Below are positions 1 to 10,379 of a DNA stretch of 64,000 bases, one piece after another (positions within the stretch are counted from its first letter, which is position 1; every line of letters starts with the position of its first letter). The notes under the pieces are model-generated. The model was not told the origin of the DNA. It made no database searches and worked only from the letters and a program-made list of their open reading frames with translations. This DNA is from Sorghum bicolor (taxonomy: Eukaryota > Streptophyta > Magnoliopsida > Poales > Poaceae), in the NCBI RefSeq assembly GCF_000003195.3, contig NC_012872.2, positions 3,348,001 to 3,412,000 of the forward strand, in the 5' to 3' direction. The position numbers and the translations under genes were made by a program.

Positions 1-2143
1 AAAAAGAATTCTTCACGAGCAATTCAGTACAATTTGTCCAAGACTCAAATGCTCATACTCTATAGATCACGGCAAAAATGAGAGCATAAGACGATGACTA
101 TAGTAGTATCATCTTCAATTATAGTATTTGAGAAAAAAACATCTTCAATTATATCGTTTTCTCCTCTAAAATTATGTATAGCTCTTAAAAGCAACTCTAA
201 GAAATTCTTTATATGCTTCCGTATTGATAGGAAGAGATTTTAGTTAAAAGAAAATTCTCTAATTAGATATTCAAATATTGCCCTTCTCTATTCCTGATTT
301 ATTGCTAGCAAAATATGGAGAGGGAGGTTGAAAAAGATATAGAAAGCGGCTTTATTTGAACAAGCTCTCCAAATAAGAATTTATAGAGTGGGTTTAAGAA
401 AGACTCTTGGAGATTCTAAGATGTCGACTCATCGGTGACTTCTTGGCCTTGGCTATAACTTTGTCAATTCCTCCGACCATAGAGAAAGGTTGCTCAGGTA
501 GATCACTTCACATCCAAAACTTCTTACGCCAGTTTCGGTTTTTGGCCAAGAAACTGTTCTAGTTTTTGGCGTGAGAATGCTCTTAGCCACATCTTTCCTT
601 GAGAATAAAAATGTGATACTCTGAAAATTAAAGACCAGAATACTCATGGGTGAAAAATACTACATAGTTTTGTGCATAGAATATATCTATTTAAACATAA
701 AAATAACAAACATACAAAAATAAAACATTTTCACCTTCCATGCATACCTCCACTAGAAACATGATACCTCTAGAATATGTAGGTGACAACATGCAACACA
801 ATAACAATATTTTACCAATTTCCCTAAAAAACAATAAATTTTTACCAAACATGGCTTAATTGTACATGACAACATTTCATACGTTTATGTGAACTTGAAT
901 TGTGTTGCATAAGGTCTAATGTAAACTAAAACTATTACAAGCAATCCACGGTTTGCGGTGTGCAGCCTGGCCACCAGCGTTCGACGAATGCTGGTGCTCA
1001 CCGAGATTTAGTTCCTTTTAGATAGTTTCTAGATGCCTCGTATGGATAGGTCATAACTGTTATATATCTCTCAGTCATGTATCTTGTAGACCTAGATATA
1101 AGTTGTAGATCTAGCTTACTTGTGGTGTGAGGGCGTGTGTTGAGTTATAAATTCAGATGCTACAACTTGTATTTAAAGATTGAAGCAATAAAAAAAAAAT
1201 TCACACACATAAGAAACCGGCTGTGCGCACACCTACTCGGTTGATGCAGCCGAAGGTTATTACCTCCATTTTATCTAAGAAAAGTATATTATTTTTTTCA
1301 AAAAAAGTTAATTACAAGTACAAATTATATAGTCTGGAATTTTTTGAAAAAAATGCATGTAAGCTTCTGGTCTAAAACTTGAAAGTTCAAGGGCTTATAC
1401 TTTTAATGGAAACCAGCTAGGATAGCTTGCTGAACCAATTTATCAGATCTAAAAGTACCTTTTTTTTTACCTGTAGAAAATAGTGGCCAAGGTTGCAGTG
1501 TAGCCCGTGTTGTGTCATTGTCTGAAACATATCATGCTTGCATTTCTTGACTGGACTGCGTGGTCTTAATAAAGGTGTTTCGCTCAAAAAGAAAAGAAGA
1601 GAACTGCAGTAGTATTAAGGTACAAGCAAAGGTAGACTTTGCTTCATCGCTCTGTACTCATATCAGGCACGATGTTCCAAGTTTTTTTTAGATAAGGTGC
1701 TTCGATGTTCCAAGGCCTTGTTTAGTTCCGAAAAATTTTGGAAAATGAACACTGTAGCATTTTCGTTTGTATTTGACAAATATTGTCCAATCATAGACTA
1801 ACTAGACTCAAAAGATTCGTCTCGTCAATTTCGACCAAACTGTGCAATTAGTTTTTATTTTTGTCTATATTTAATACTTCATGCATGCGTCTAAAGATTC
1901 GATGTGACGAAGAATGTGAAAAATTTTGCAAAATTTTTCGGGAAGTAAACAAGGCCCAAGTGATTAGGAAGGAAAATGTACACTACTACTACTCGCACGC
2001 ACACATGTGTTTAACGACAAATGTCACCGCTGCGAGATTTCTTCGGTGCGCAATCATATATATATCTCAATCACGTTATCAGTTTACATATGGTCAGTCG
2101 AGGTCCTTTTAGCTTGCATTACGCAAACGCAAGTAGGTATCCA
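1..2143. other. AT-rich intergenic DNA, retroelement tails
   Basis: No gene is supported here. Two stretches look like 3' ends of decayed non-LTR elements: an A-run at about 1188-1199 after 'gaagcaat', and text near 1205-1270 resembling the 'ggctgtg.gca..gatgca' tail seen in grass LINEs (recognition from memory, weak). A Tourist MITE lies at 1714-1956 and is listed separately. The short ORFs in this stretch have no family features. Confidence 0.45.
1714..1956. mobile_element. Tourist-like MITE, TSD CAA
   Basis: A 243-bp element with inverted ends GGCCTTGTTTAGTTCC and a degenerate partner ending AAACAAGGCC. CAA flanks both sides (1711-1713 and 1957-1959). The interior carries the family's internal block (gacaatattg, agactcaaaagattcgtctcg, tgcatg, atcgaatct-like) in reverse order relative to most other copies, so this copy is inserted in the opposite orientation. 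It is non-autonomous, with no transposase. Confidence 0.8.
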
Positions 2144-2148
2144 TTGTT

Positions 2149-4823
2149 TGTAATACCCGATTTTAAGGACAAAACCAGATATACACTATATATGAGTTTT
2201 AGAAGTCAATTCTCATATATAGCTACAAATAAGGGGTAATATCAAAAGACAATGCATAAATTATATAACGTACTTAGTATAAAAGAGATAACCTTTAATA
2301 ACAAACAGCGGATAGGCAACTCCAAACTTCGGGTATTAACTTCTCTCTACAGGATCCAACTGACTGGTTGATCACAAGCCTAAGCTTCTCCTGAGGTTTG
2401 GGGGAAATAGCAAGAGTGAGTCCATGTCGAACTCCACAAGTATAGCAACTAGATTGTATAGCTCCCACAATCTCATGATCAATGTGACATAAATAATGTA
2501 AAGCATTAAACAATAATAATGAGCATATTTAACACACAGGAATCATCATCCTTAATGTAGATGTCCCCAAGGCCGCTCCTGACCGTGAGCTCGGCTAGTA
2601 TACTAGTTTTTAACCCTCTGCAGAGGTTGCACATCTTTACCCATGAGTCATGATTTACCCTTTCGCCCGAGGTAGCTAGTCTCTTAACCCCCTTCCTAGG
2701 GAGGTCGGCAGGGATCACTATGAAGTCTTTCAAAGGTTCGTCTAACAAGTTAGGGCCGCTTGGTTTTATTAGTCAGTCCATGTGATTCACCCGCAGGAAT
2801 CCACGGTCTGCTATTCCCCAATTGCGCCACAACGGGTAACCGCTAACGAGCTAGAAAAGTTACTCATACTTAACTAAAGCCAGAGCCATTATAGCCCTCA
2901 TGGTTGCACTGTTGTCCCGGGTGATCACGTACAGATAAATCATCAAGTTGCTAAAAAGTCATTTTTATCGTTTATTACTTATCATTAATCTAGCCACAGG
3001 ATCATGGTCACAGAAATAGAATCCAAATGCTATACTTGCCTTAATCCAAATGCTCTTGTTGATCCTGCTGGTCTTACTAGTTGCCAAGGCTCTGATCTTG
3101 ATCACTGAAGTATTGTTCACCGTCTAAACTCGATCATCGATCACACAAACAATCGGGAATAACATACACGAAGCAAACAAGGCTATAATTAGAACAGTAC
3201 ACCAATCATATGAAAACAGTATGAAAAGTTTATAAAATGATTCTACGCATCGCTACGATTTCATAGACGTAAAGATCACGAAAATCGGAGTTGAAACGGA
3301 AAAGATATGAATTTTCTAAGATTTCCTATAGATAAATAATTAATTAAATAGGATCACGAAATTAGAAAGTTTCAAACGGAGTAAACAATATTATTAACAT
3401 GTAGAGTTCATTATTACGGATCCAACGCAATTTGAATGGACCAAATCGGAGTTAAAATGAGCATGTTATAAGCAATTGAAATCTGGTGGCAAAACTGTAA
3501 ATAGTGAAAGCGTATTTTGGACCTAAGCCGATCGGTTTACGCTTTAGAAATTGAAAAGCGTATTCCTGGAAGACGTTTTCGGACTGCGGGTTCTATATTG
3601 AAAAAGGCCAGGGGTTCTTTAACAAAACCTACCCCGAAGGGGTATCTTCTAACTGCAGCCGTTGGATCTTCTCTGGATGGACCAGATTAGAGCTGGGAGA
3701 GAGGAGAGGCAGCTGCCCGCCGGAACAGTGGCAGCCGCGGAGGCGCCATGGCCGGAGTTGGGCACACCTCGCCGGAGTTCGTGGTTAAAGCGATTCTGGG
3801 CACGATTCGAGGAAATAAAAGCATGGGAGGCAAGAGGGAGGCGAGGGGAACTCACCTAGGGGTTTTATCGCGGCAGAGAAGGCTCGGGGTCGGCCGGACC
3901 ACGCGGATGGCGGACGGTAACTCCCTGCGCAAGGTCCGGCGACGTTAGGAGAGCGTTCTAATGGAATAGAAAACAAGAGAGGGGACAAGGCATCTTCGTA
4001 ACCTCGATCCGAAGCTCGGCAAGCTCTTGAATTCGGAAACGCAACAGCCGAGGAAGGATTTTGCGACGGCGGCTTTCCCTGCTTCTCGGCGAGATCCGAA
4101 ACCGCGACAATGGCCGCAATCCAAGCTCTCGAGCCTCGCGGGTGGGGAAAATAGTATGCGGGGAAATCCTCGAGCTTTATAGGGGCGTCGGTTTGGCGAA
4201 AAAGGCAACGAATCACGGAATAGACGGAGTCGGTTTTTCCCCGGTGGAGTCCTGTTCGTCCACGGCACAAGGAAGGAGAAGAACAGCGCGCTGACAAGTG
4301 GGTCCAGGCGCGCAGTGAGAGAGCTGGCGGGGCCAGTTCGTCAGCCAAGGAAAGGGGGAGAAATCAGCGCGCAGAGAGCTGGCCGCTGGGCCGCGCAGCG
4401 TGCTGGGCTCGGGCGGGGGAATTGGGCCGGGGCGAGGAGGAAGAATGGGCCGGTTGCGCGTTTGGGCCGAGGGGGAAAGGGAGAAGGGAAACTGGGCGCA
4501 TTGCTGCTGGGCCTTCCAGGCCAGAATAGAGGAAGGGAGAGGTTTTCCTTTTCTTTTGTTTTTATTTTTTTTTATTCGAAAAGGTATTTAAAACTCATTT
4601 CAAAATCCTTTTTAAATCTGTTTGAAATATTTTGAACTTTTGTCAAACACACATCAAACAATAAAACAAATGCCCCAAAAATGAATGCACAAACAAGTTG
4701 CTAAATCCTATAACAAATTTTAATTCGATGAAAAATATTAGTTCTCTATATTCCATGAACACAAAAATAAAGAATTAAATCGTTTCGACCTATCTCAAAA
4801 TTTGCAATTTTTTGGGTGTTACA
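2149..4823 (+). mobile_element. Solo LTR (probable Ty3/gypsy), TSD TTGTT
   Basis: A 2675-bp sequence starts TGTAATACCC and ends GGGTGTTACA, giving near-perfect inverted ends with TG..CA. It is flanked by an exact 5-bp duplication, TTGTT at 2144-2148 and 4824-4828. No internal gag-pol region is present, so it is a solo LTR left by LTR-LTR recombination. The TGTAAYACCC end type is common in grass gypsy elements of the Tekay/Del group (family knowledge; assignment inferred). A GC-rich block (about 3660-4520), a TTTATAG at about 4176 and AATAAA at 4660-4665 suggest + orientation. ORFs of up to 187 codons inside the GC-rich block show no domain. Confidence 0.88.
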
Positions 4824-5498
4824 TTGTTGTTGACCGAACACGTGTGTACCAGATTTATTAGTGGAAGATAAGATAAACAAATAAGGCAGCGCATGCCTGC
4901 ACGATGATTACAAATGCAAGCAGGGGATCACATCCATCCGTCCTTTGCATCCAATAATCCAAAAGATAGGAGGAGATCACGAAAGCGACGTGGACGACGG
5001 GGAGTGCACGAGGCCGTTGCTTTCCCGCTATGCTAGCTAAGCTAGGTCCGTGTGAGTGTGACCTACACTACAAGCCCCTTGGATCTACAAATTCTTCGTT
5101 TGCAAGTAACCTCTCACGCACATTTTATTACACTCCAAATTAATCCTCCTTTTAGATACCACACGAAGGGTTCCCTTTTAGATAGCTAGCTGGCTGTTGC
5201 ACTGATTTGACAAATATTTTCCAGGAGTAGAAACGAACATATAAAAATGGAGTGATGGATAGATTCCAATAATTTCCAGTACATAAGTATAGACGCGCAT
5301 ATGCCATTGTGCTTTCAGTCTCTCACCTAGATCCAGCCATTTTAGGATATATGTACATATTTTGCAGTGCTCCATGCATCCGTTCTGAAATATAATGGAT
5401 TATTCTGCAAACAAAGCGCCTCATGTATAGTTAGATTCGACAACAAAACCCCCTGCTACTAATTAAACTCGGCGCAGTGTGTACTGACTGATGACTGG

Positions 5499-6266
5499 CC
5501 CTGTTTTGATAATTGTTACATATATGGCTAGTTTCTAGTTGGGCTAAAAGTTAGCAATAATTGACTAGCTAATTAGCTAAGAGCATCTCCAACCATTATG
5601 CATTTGAAGTTATACATTTTAGATAAATTGCAAACATCCAAATGAAAATGGCAAGGCTAAAATCGGGTGATCTCCAACCGTTATGCAAAATGCCAAGTCC
5701 ATCATCTTTTTTTTTCTCGAAAATTTTGTTTCGCGGCACTCCTTCCCGCGCGGCCAATCGATCCCGCGCCAAACAGCCTGCCTACGTCGTAGATTCGTCC
5801 TATCGCGCGCTGCGTCGTCCTATTGTGCGCTGCTTCGTCCAAACGCACGCGCGAAGCTGGCGAAGGAGGACACGCGATGCTTCTCCTATCGCGCGAAGTG
5901 GTGGCGGCGCGAAGGGAAACCGCGCGAAGGGAAGAAAAAAGCCTGCGAGGTGGAACCGAGAATCCCGTGATCTCTATTTGCATAGCCGGACTCCTTTGGC
6001 ATATATGCCAAGTTTCTCCCTCCAAATGCATAGCTATGTAAAATACAAAGTCCAAATGCATAACGATTGGAGGGGAGTTTTTTGGAGTTTTATGCATTTT
6101 GGTAAATGCCAAGTCCATTTGCATAATGGTTGGAGTTGCTCTAACAACTAGTTGAAGACTTGACTAAAATCTTTGCCCACCTATTAGTCCTCTTGTTTGG
6201 ATGCATTAGAGCTAATAATGAGTTAAAGTTAGCTGAGCTAACCCATGATATCTAAACATGCCCTGT
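5499..6266. mobile_element. Outer MITE interrupted by a second MITE
   Basis: The ends CCCTGTTTTGATA (left) and TATCTAAACATGCCCTG (right) are imperfect inverted repeats. The interior text (gggctaaaagttagcaataattgactagct / agttaaagttagctgagctaac) is partly self-complementary. The element is split at 5580/6142 by the 561-bp GAGCA..TGCTC MITE. Boundaries and target duplication of the outer element are not certain. Confidence 0.5.
5581..6141. mobile_element. Harbinger-like MITE, TSD TAA
   Basis: Inverted ends GAGCATCTCCAACCATTATG and CATAATGGTTGGAGTTGCTC enclose 561 bp. TAA flanks both sides (5578-5580 and 6142-6144), the target type of PIF/Harbinger elements. The middle is GC-rich (about 5730-5990) and contains short overlapping ORFs without a recognisable transposase. 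Confidence 0.78.
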
Positions 6267-6789
6267 ATATGTGCATTGGCTCCTAGCATTTTGTTCCTCT
6301 AGTGTATATGCAAATAAAATTTGTTATTTTCATATGAATTTTTACGACAAGTTTGAATCTCAAATTTTGTGACAATGCATATTAATTTAGAGATGCACAA
6401 TTGGCGTGTATAGTTTCATTTTTTTTGAAAACTCCTAAATATAGTTTTAATTGGATTTTTATGGATTATACACCAAATATATGATTTTGCACTAAATATT
6501 TTGCCCGGGATGCCAGCGGCTCTGATTCTTGGCCGACGGCGACATAGAGATACAGATGGTGAGGTAGCAGCTAGGCAGCAGGGGATAGATACGAAGTGGT
6601 GGAAGTTTTTAGAAAGAAGGGATTGCTTGGAAGAAACCGCAAAGAAAGATGCAGCAGAGATGCATGTATGACTCTCGGACGTACGTAGCAGCCGGGGCTA
6701 AAAAATACACGTACGTAGGTTCAAATGAAATTATTAACGGATCGGATATACATACTTGCATAGTCGTCGAACAAAGTCAGGATGAGTAA

Positions 6790-7018
6790 GGCCTGGTTTA
6801 GTTATAAAATTTTTTTCAAAATTCTTTGTAACATCGAATCTTTGACATTAACATAGAGCATTAATATAGATAAAAAATAACTAACTGTACAGTTTATTTG
6901 TAATTTACAAGACGAATCTTTTAAGCATAGTTAGTTTATAATTAAATAATAATTAGCAAATACAAATAAAAATATTACAGTAGCCAAAGCCAAATCTTTT
7001 CCCTAACTAAACAAGGCC
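6790..7018. mobile_element. Tourist-like MITE, TSD TAA
   Basis: A 229-bp copy: GGCCTGGTTTAGTTA at the left, AACTAAACAAGGCC at the right, TAA on both sides (6787-6789, 7019-7021). It shares the internal block 'acatcgaatct ... gagcattaa.atagataaaaa ... aagacgaatctttt' with the other copies. Confidence 0.85.
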
Positions 7019-7076
7019 TAAGATACGTCTCAGACTTTTGTACAGTGCACGAAAGCTATGCATGTGGCCGCACCGC

Positions 7077-7216
7077 TTTGTTCGTTTGGCTAATAAGTCA
7101 TGACAAGGTATTGTTGGCTGATTTGTTGTGAGAGAAAAATATTGCTGTTGGCTGATTTATTATGAGAGAAAAAATATTTTTAAATGACTGACAAATTTGA
7201 TTGATAAACTCAAGAT
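7077..7216. mobile_element. Partial MITE of the 'gttcgtttggct' family
   Basis: The text 'tgttcgtttggctaataagtcatgac' followed by twice-occurring 'ttggctgattt.ttatgagagaaaaa' matches the 108-bp element at 8399-8506. This copy is degenerate, has an internal repeat of about 40 bp, and lacks a clear right end. Confidence 0.45.
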
Positions 7217-7433
7217 TCGTCAAATAAGGTGCGTGGCGGTGTGGTGCATGTGAACGTGAACCAGCGTGTGTGTGTGCTTGTATTTCGAGGCTACTTTTCT
7301 TTGCCCGTCCTTCTTGTTCGATCTCGACCGGTAGATGCATCTTTCCAACAAGACAGAGCCAAGTGCAGGCAACGGCGTGGAGTGAATGAATGAATGAATG
7401 CAACAAATTAAAGGCCAAAAGCCCCAAAACAAA

Positions 7434-7659
7434 GGCCTTGTTTACTTCGTAAAAATTTTCAAGATTCTCCATCACATCGAATCTTTGGTCGTATGCATGG
7501 AGCATTAAATATAGATAAAAATAAAAACTAATTGCACGTTACCTGTAATTTGTGAGATGAATCTTTTAAACCTATTCCGTGATTGGACAATATTTGTCAA
7601 ATTAAAACAAAAGTGCTACAGTAGCTAAAAACCAAAAATTTTGCCAACTAAACAAGGCC
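7434..7659. mobile_element. Tourist-like MITE, TSD AAA
   Basis: A 226-bp copy with ends GGCCTTGTTTACTTC and AACTAAACAAGGCC, flanked by AAA on both sides (7431-7433, 7660-7662). The interior block matches the rest of the family. Confidence 0.8.
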
Positions 7660-7664
7660 AAAAC

Positions 7665-8230
7665 TCAAGTGCATGCATGCTAGCTTGCCTCTCTTGCCTC
7701 AACACCGCCACCACCATCACACGACACGAGCTTCAAACCGCGTCGCGTCTTTGGTTTCGTAGCACCCACCCCACGCCCACGCGCAGCGCGCCACACCGAC
7801 ATTGGCGTACCATGCATGCACAGGAACCGCGAACGGGGAAGGAAAAACACCGCCGGACACGCGGAAATCGGCGTGTTTTTTCCTCCTGCCTTTGGGGCCT
7901 TCCTTGGCAACGGCAGTGGGCTAGCTAGTGGCGGGCGCCCATCCATGCAATGCAATCCTCTGCCCGCGAGCCCGGCCCCGGCAGGTCAACCCGCGGGGAG
8001 CGACGTGTTCGGCTCTACGGCTTCCCACCGGGCCCGGCTCGCTTATCGCCTTGGAAAAGCCTTTAGGCGCCGTCCGCTCACGTGGTGCGGTGGTGCTGGC
8101 GCCGGCCTCGTGATCCAGAGGTGCCCATGCCCGGAATACCCCCGCCCCTTGTCTGCACTCTGCATGACTGCATCTGGCCTGGTTGGAGGCGCTCCTGGAT
8201 CTGTCACAGCCTGGTAGAAGTTTGGTTTCC
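7665..8230. other. GC-rich intergenic stretch, no supported gene
   Basis: This stretch is far more GC-rich than its surroundings. Several overlapping ORFs of 60-133 codons exist on both strands, but none shows a recognisable domain, a splice pattern or grass codon bias confined to one frame. It could be a decayed exon or an LTR piece; I cannot tell which. Confidence 0.35.
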
Positions 8231-8398
8231 ATGTTGGGATAAATGGGTATTGAGATAAGACGAGATCATGGTCATCTGTTGTATTGGGTTGGGATGGGAT
8301 AAGTTTATAGGGCATATTTGTTTGTCTGGATCGGTGCTGTGGATGCGTTTGTTTGTTTGGATCAACATAAACATAGGTCGCACGGTACATGATTAAAG

Positions 8399-8506
8399 GC
8401 CCTTATTCGTTTGGCTGATAACCCATGACACAAAGTATTGTTGACTGATTTATTATGAAAAAAAAATACTACTAAATGATCGGCTGATAAGCTCAAGCAA
8501 ACGGGC
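8399..8506. mobile_element. Small MITE (GGCCC..CGGGC ends)
   Basis: A 108-bp element with 'ggcccttattcgtttggctgataa' at the left and 'ggctgataagctcaagcaaacgggc' at the right. The two ends are inverted repeats over about 20 bp. Small elements with this text are frequent in Andropogoneae intergenic DNA (from memory). Confidence 0.55.
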
Positions 8507-8722
8507 ACTGGCGGTAACCTATGTTTTATGTACCGATGCATATGTATTACTTATTACACTAAAAGATCTAGTTCTATCAGTATCCTCAGTTCCTATTGTT
8601 TTAGGAAAAAAAAGGTATTCTTAGAATACCTTAATGTTGAGTCCTACACGAAATCAATTTTTGTTTCTTGCAGGCTTGGCCTTGGTTCTCTCGGGCCACT
8701 TTTGAGCCGCATGCTGACCTTA

Positions 8723-8953
8723 GGCCTTGTTTAGTTCACCCAAAAATAAAATTTTTTGTAAGAGTTTTTATCACATCGAATCTTACGGCAGAGTATTAAA
8801 TATAGACGAAAATAAAACTAATTGCACAGTTTACCTGTAAATCACAAGGTAATCTTTTGAGTCTAGTTAGTTTATTATTGGACAATAATTATAAAATAAA
8901 AACGAAAATGCTACAGTACTCTGAATCAATTTTTTTTAGAACTAAACAAGGCC
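8723..8953. mobile_element. Tourist-like MITE, TSD TTA
   Basis: A 231-bp copy with ends GGCCTTGTTTAGTTCA and AACTAAACAAGGCC, flanked by TTA on both sides (8720-8722, 8954-8956). Confidence 0.87.
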
Positions 8954-8959
8954 TTATAT

Positions 8960-10100
8960 AAACTAAAACAAAGAAACACCATCTTACCTAAGCTACTGTT
9001 AAACAGACATAGAAGGTTGCAACTTATGGCCTGACTTGCTCCTATCCTGATTGGCTCGTTTCGAACGGTTCAGCCAAACAAACAACCTCATGCTTCACCC
9101 ATAAAAAAATTGTTTTGGACAAATTTAAGTCAAACATTGGAAATATAAATCATGAATAACTTTTAAGGTGCTAAGTTTGAAAATATGAAAACTATATAAA
9201 TAGATTTGTCTTAAAAAATACTTTCATAAAAATATACATATACCACTTTTTGATAAAAAAATTTATAAAAATAAAGAGTCAAAGTTAAGCTTTAGAGACC
9301 GTGTCCTTGTCCTAAACAACTTTGTTTATGGGTATAGAGAGAGTAGTTTCTTGGCCATGATGACTTGGATAATGTGTATAAATGTGCAATTATCGTACAG
9401 TGATGTTGAATATGACATATTTGTCTCATTTCACTTGTATTTATTTTTAGGGCTAACGATTTTTTTAGAAATTTATGCTCTCCTCGTAAATAGTTAAACT
9501 AGATTAACTTCTTGAGTTATTATAAGTTAAACTAATTTAAGTTTAACTCAATATATAAATATGCTAATATTTATGAGACCAAATTATATTACTAAATATA
9601 TCATAAAATATGTTTTTATAATCTATGGTGTTATAAATGTTATTATATTTTCTTATAAAATTGGTTAAACTTAAGATAGTTTGACTTAAAGTAATTTAAG
9701 GAATTAATCACTTTTTTATATAAACACGGTATTATATAACACACATACACTCACCCAGTATGATGCACCTACACACTCTGTCTTTAGAGTTCCTATCTTT
9801 ATCTGCAACCACACGGACTATATTGAACTATAAATATCAGAATTAACAAAGAAGTTACTATAGACATCTCGCGATCACTAAACACGTTATCTACCATTTA
9901 ATTCTGATTCATCATTCGATGTATCCTTCTGGTTGAGTCAGAGATGTGATGATTTCATGCTTTTCAAATTAAGTACACAAGGCAATAATTTTCTTCACCA
10001 AAATATACAAAAATCCCATAAGAATCATTTCGAATTGATGGTCTTAAACCGGTGATACAGTACAAAATAAACATCGCGAACAGAAATAGTCAAATAGGAG
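8960..10100. other. AT-rich intergenic DNA upstream of MYB gene
   Basis: No gene is seen. The AT content is very high (about 9120-9730), with many short runs and no clear inverted-repeat element. It would contain any distal promoter of the MYB gene that follows. Confidence 0.5.
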
Positions 10101-10206
10101 TAGGATTATAGTTGAGTGGTTGCGTTTTGTCGGAGTTTACTGCCATCCGTTAAACGGAAGGTGGTGTACTTTATCGTCATTTCGTCTCGCCCTGTTCTCT
10201 TAATAC

Positions 10207-10216
10207 ATATATATAT
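10207..10216 (+). promoter_or_regulatory. Possible TATA region of the MYB gene
   Basis: An alternating TATATATAT run about 165 bp before the chosen ATG at 10380 is the only TATA-like site near the gene. A core promoter role is inferred from position only. Confidence 0.3.
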
Positions 10217-10379
10217 CGTACTCCCAAAATATCATATCCTCGGAAAGAAGAGAGAAGGAGAAGGGGGAGAGCAACCCAGAGCACACGGCGTCGCATTTGG
10301 AACGCTCGCTGCTCGTCGCACGTACGAACCCGTGGCGTCCGCACGCGTTGCACGTACCAGAGCCTCCCCGCCGGAGAGG

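Noticed and set aside
3785..4348. 187-codon minus-strand ORF and its overlapping partners
   Set aside because: It lies wholly inside the GC-rich part of the solo LTR at 2149-4823, overlaps ORFs in several other frames, and shows no domain.
7816..8232. ORFs of 133 and 103 codons in a GC-rich block
   Set aside because: They overlap on opposite strands, with low-complexity composition and no motif, partner exon or promoter context.
10116..10379. Upstream in-frame extension of the MYB protein
   Set aside because: The family places the zinc knuckle directly after the start Met; the extension is hydrophobic then low-complexity and overlaps the likely TATA region.
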